A stretch of DNA of 11,592 bases from Panacagrimonas sp. (GTDB lineage Bacteria > Pseudomonadota > Gammaproteobacteria > Nevskiales > Nevskiaceae): contig JAJFJX010000152.1 of NCBI GenBank assembly GCA_021773655.1, positions 1 to 11,592 of the forward strand, in the 5' to 3' direction. A program made the translations under genes and the position numbers. Shown piece by piece: positions 11,198 to 11,592 of the stretch (positions within the stretch are counted from its first letter, which is position 1; the number at the start of each line of letters is the position of its first letter). The notes beneath the pieces were generated by a model. That model had not been told where the DNA came from and did not search any database. It saw only the letters and a list, made by a program, of their open reading frames with translations.

Positions 11198-11592
11198 ATG
11201 AGCATTTCTGTAAATCGGCAGTTACGTATTTCCCTCAAGCTACCGCTCATCATTGTATCGGCAGCATTGATCTTAGCCCTCGGCATCGGTGTTTCGAGCT
11301 ATCGCCAGGCCTTGCACGCCGTTTCCAAGGCGAAGGACGAGAAACTCTCTGCCGTTCTCGAGGGTCGCACGTCCGCCCTTGGCGACTACCTCGCGTCCAT
11401 TGAGCAGGATATTCGGTTTACCGCCACCAGCCCGACGGTTCAGACCGCGGTCGCCGATTTCGCGAACGCCTGGCTGCTCGTTGGCGGCGACCGCACCCAA
11501 ACCCTTCAGCAGCTCTACATCGAAGACAACCCGCATCCGACCGGCGAAAAAGAAAAATACGACGCCGCCGACGATGGCTCGGTCTACAGCGG
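11198..11592 (+). CDS. methyl-accepting chemotaxis protein, N-terminal part (3' truncated by window)
   Basis: The frame opens at the ATG at 11198 with GGGAG six bases upstream and is still open at the window end (131 residues visible). A short basic N-terminus (MSISVNRQLRISLK) precedes a hydrophobic helix (residues 14-34, from LKLPLIIVSAALILALGIGV), then a helical periplasmic region: ALHAVSKAKDEKLSAVLEGRTSALGDYLASIEQDIRFTATSPTVQTAV. This start, with the ALGDYL-SIEQDI motif, is the typical N-terminus of a large family of alphaproteobacterial chemoreceptors with a double-helical ligand-binding domain. The HAMP and signalling domains lie outside. It senses an unknown ligand and would signal through CheW/CheA. 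It most likely marks the native chromosome beside the element. Confidence 0.85.
   Translation, partial: MSISVNRQLRISLKLPLIIVSAALILALGIGVSSYRQALHAVSKAKDEKLSAVLEGRTSALGDYLASIEQDIRFTATSPTVQTAVADFANAWLLVGGDRTQTLQQLYIEDNPHPTGEKEKYDAADDGSVYS

Noticed and set aside
1..11592. CRISPR arrays, rRNA genes and insertion sequences
   Set aside because: No regularly spaced repeats, rRNA-like sequence, transposase motif or terminal inverted repeats of an insertion sequence were seen on either strand.

Overview
The window looks like the end of an integrated mobile element (a prophage or a related genomic island) in an alphaproteobacterium, probably of the Rhodospirillales type, joined on the right to what looks like ordinary chromosome. 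The alphaproteobacterial call rests on a GapR (DUF2312) protein, a PAS_5-type regulator, a chemoreceptor start of the kind common in Rhodospirillales, and generally GC-rich DNA. No capsid, tail, terminase or conjugation gene is visible, so the type of element cannot be fixed from this window.

Layout. (a) 1-526, + strand: the C-terminal part of a D12-class (Dam-like) DNA adenine methyltransferase. (b) 535-1091, - strand: two coupled small unknown genes. (c) 1201-1232: a strong + strand terminator. (d) 1301-2611, + strand: four small genes, two with zinc-ribbon-like cysteines. (e) 2617-6023, - strand: a mostly tight run read from a promoter at about 6060-6094 that carries two copies of a 15-bp palindrome. 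Its genes are ardC (antirestriction), a small zinc-ribbon protein, a DUF3846-like protein, a membrane O-acyltransferase, a 56-residue protein, a cysteine-rich protein and an XRE-type DNA-binding protein. (f) 6134-9686, - strand: a second tight run in which nearly every start overlaps the preceding stop. It encodes a GapR protein with an RMF-like tail, an AAA+ ATPase, two small cysteine-containing proteins, a membrane-anchored or secreted HNH nuclease and an RlaP-like nucleotidyltransferase. (g) 9807-9904, - strand: a tRNA-Cys(GCA)-like gene with a normal 5' half and an aberrant 3' half. (h) 9970-10122, - strand: the tail of a tyrosine recombinase, the remnant of an integrase. (i) 10281-10424, + strand: a 47-residue membrane peptide with its own terminator. 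(j) 10463-10924, - strand: a PAS_5 protein; then 11198 to the end, + strand: the start of a methyl-accepting chemotaxis protein.

How it fits together. The methyltransferase and ArdC both suggest evasion of host restriction, and the acyltransferase suggests modification of the host surface (lysogenic conversion). GapR, the AAA+ ATPase, the HNH protein and the nucleotidyltransferase form a coupled nucleic-acid-related operon whose joint function I do not recognise. An integrase remnant beside a tRNA-like gene marks a likely integration boundary. Family names here come from motif recognition by eye; no database search was run.
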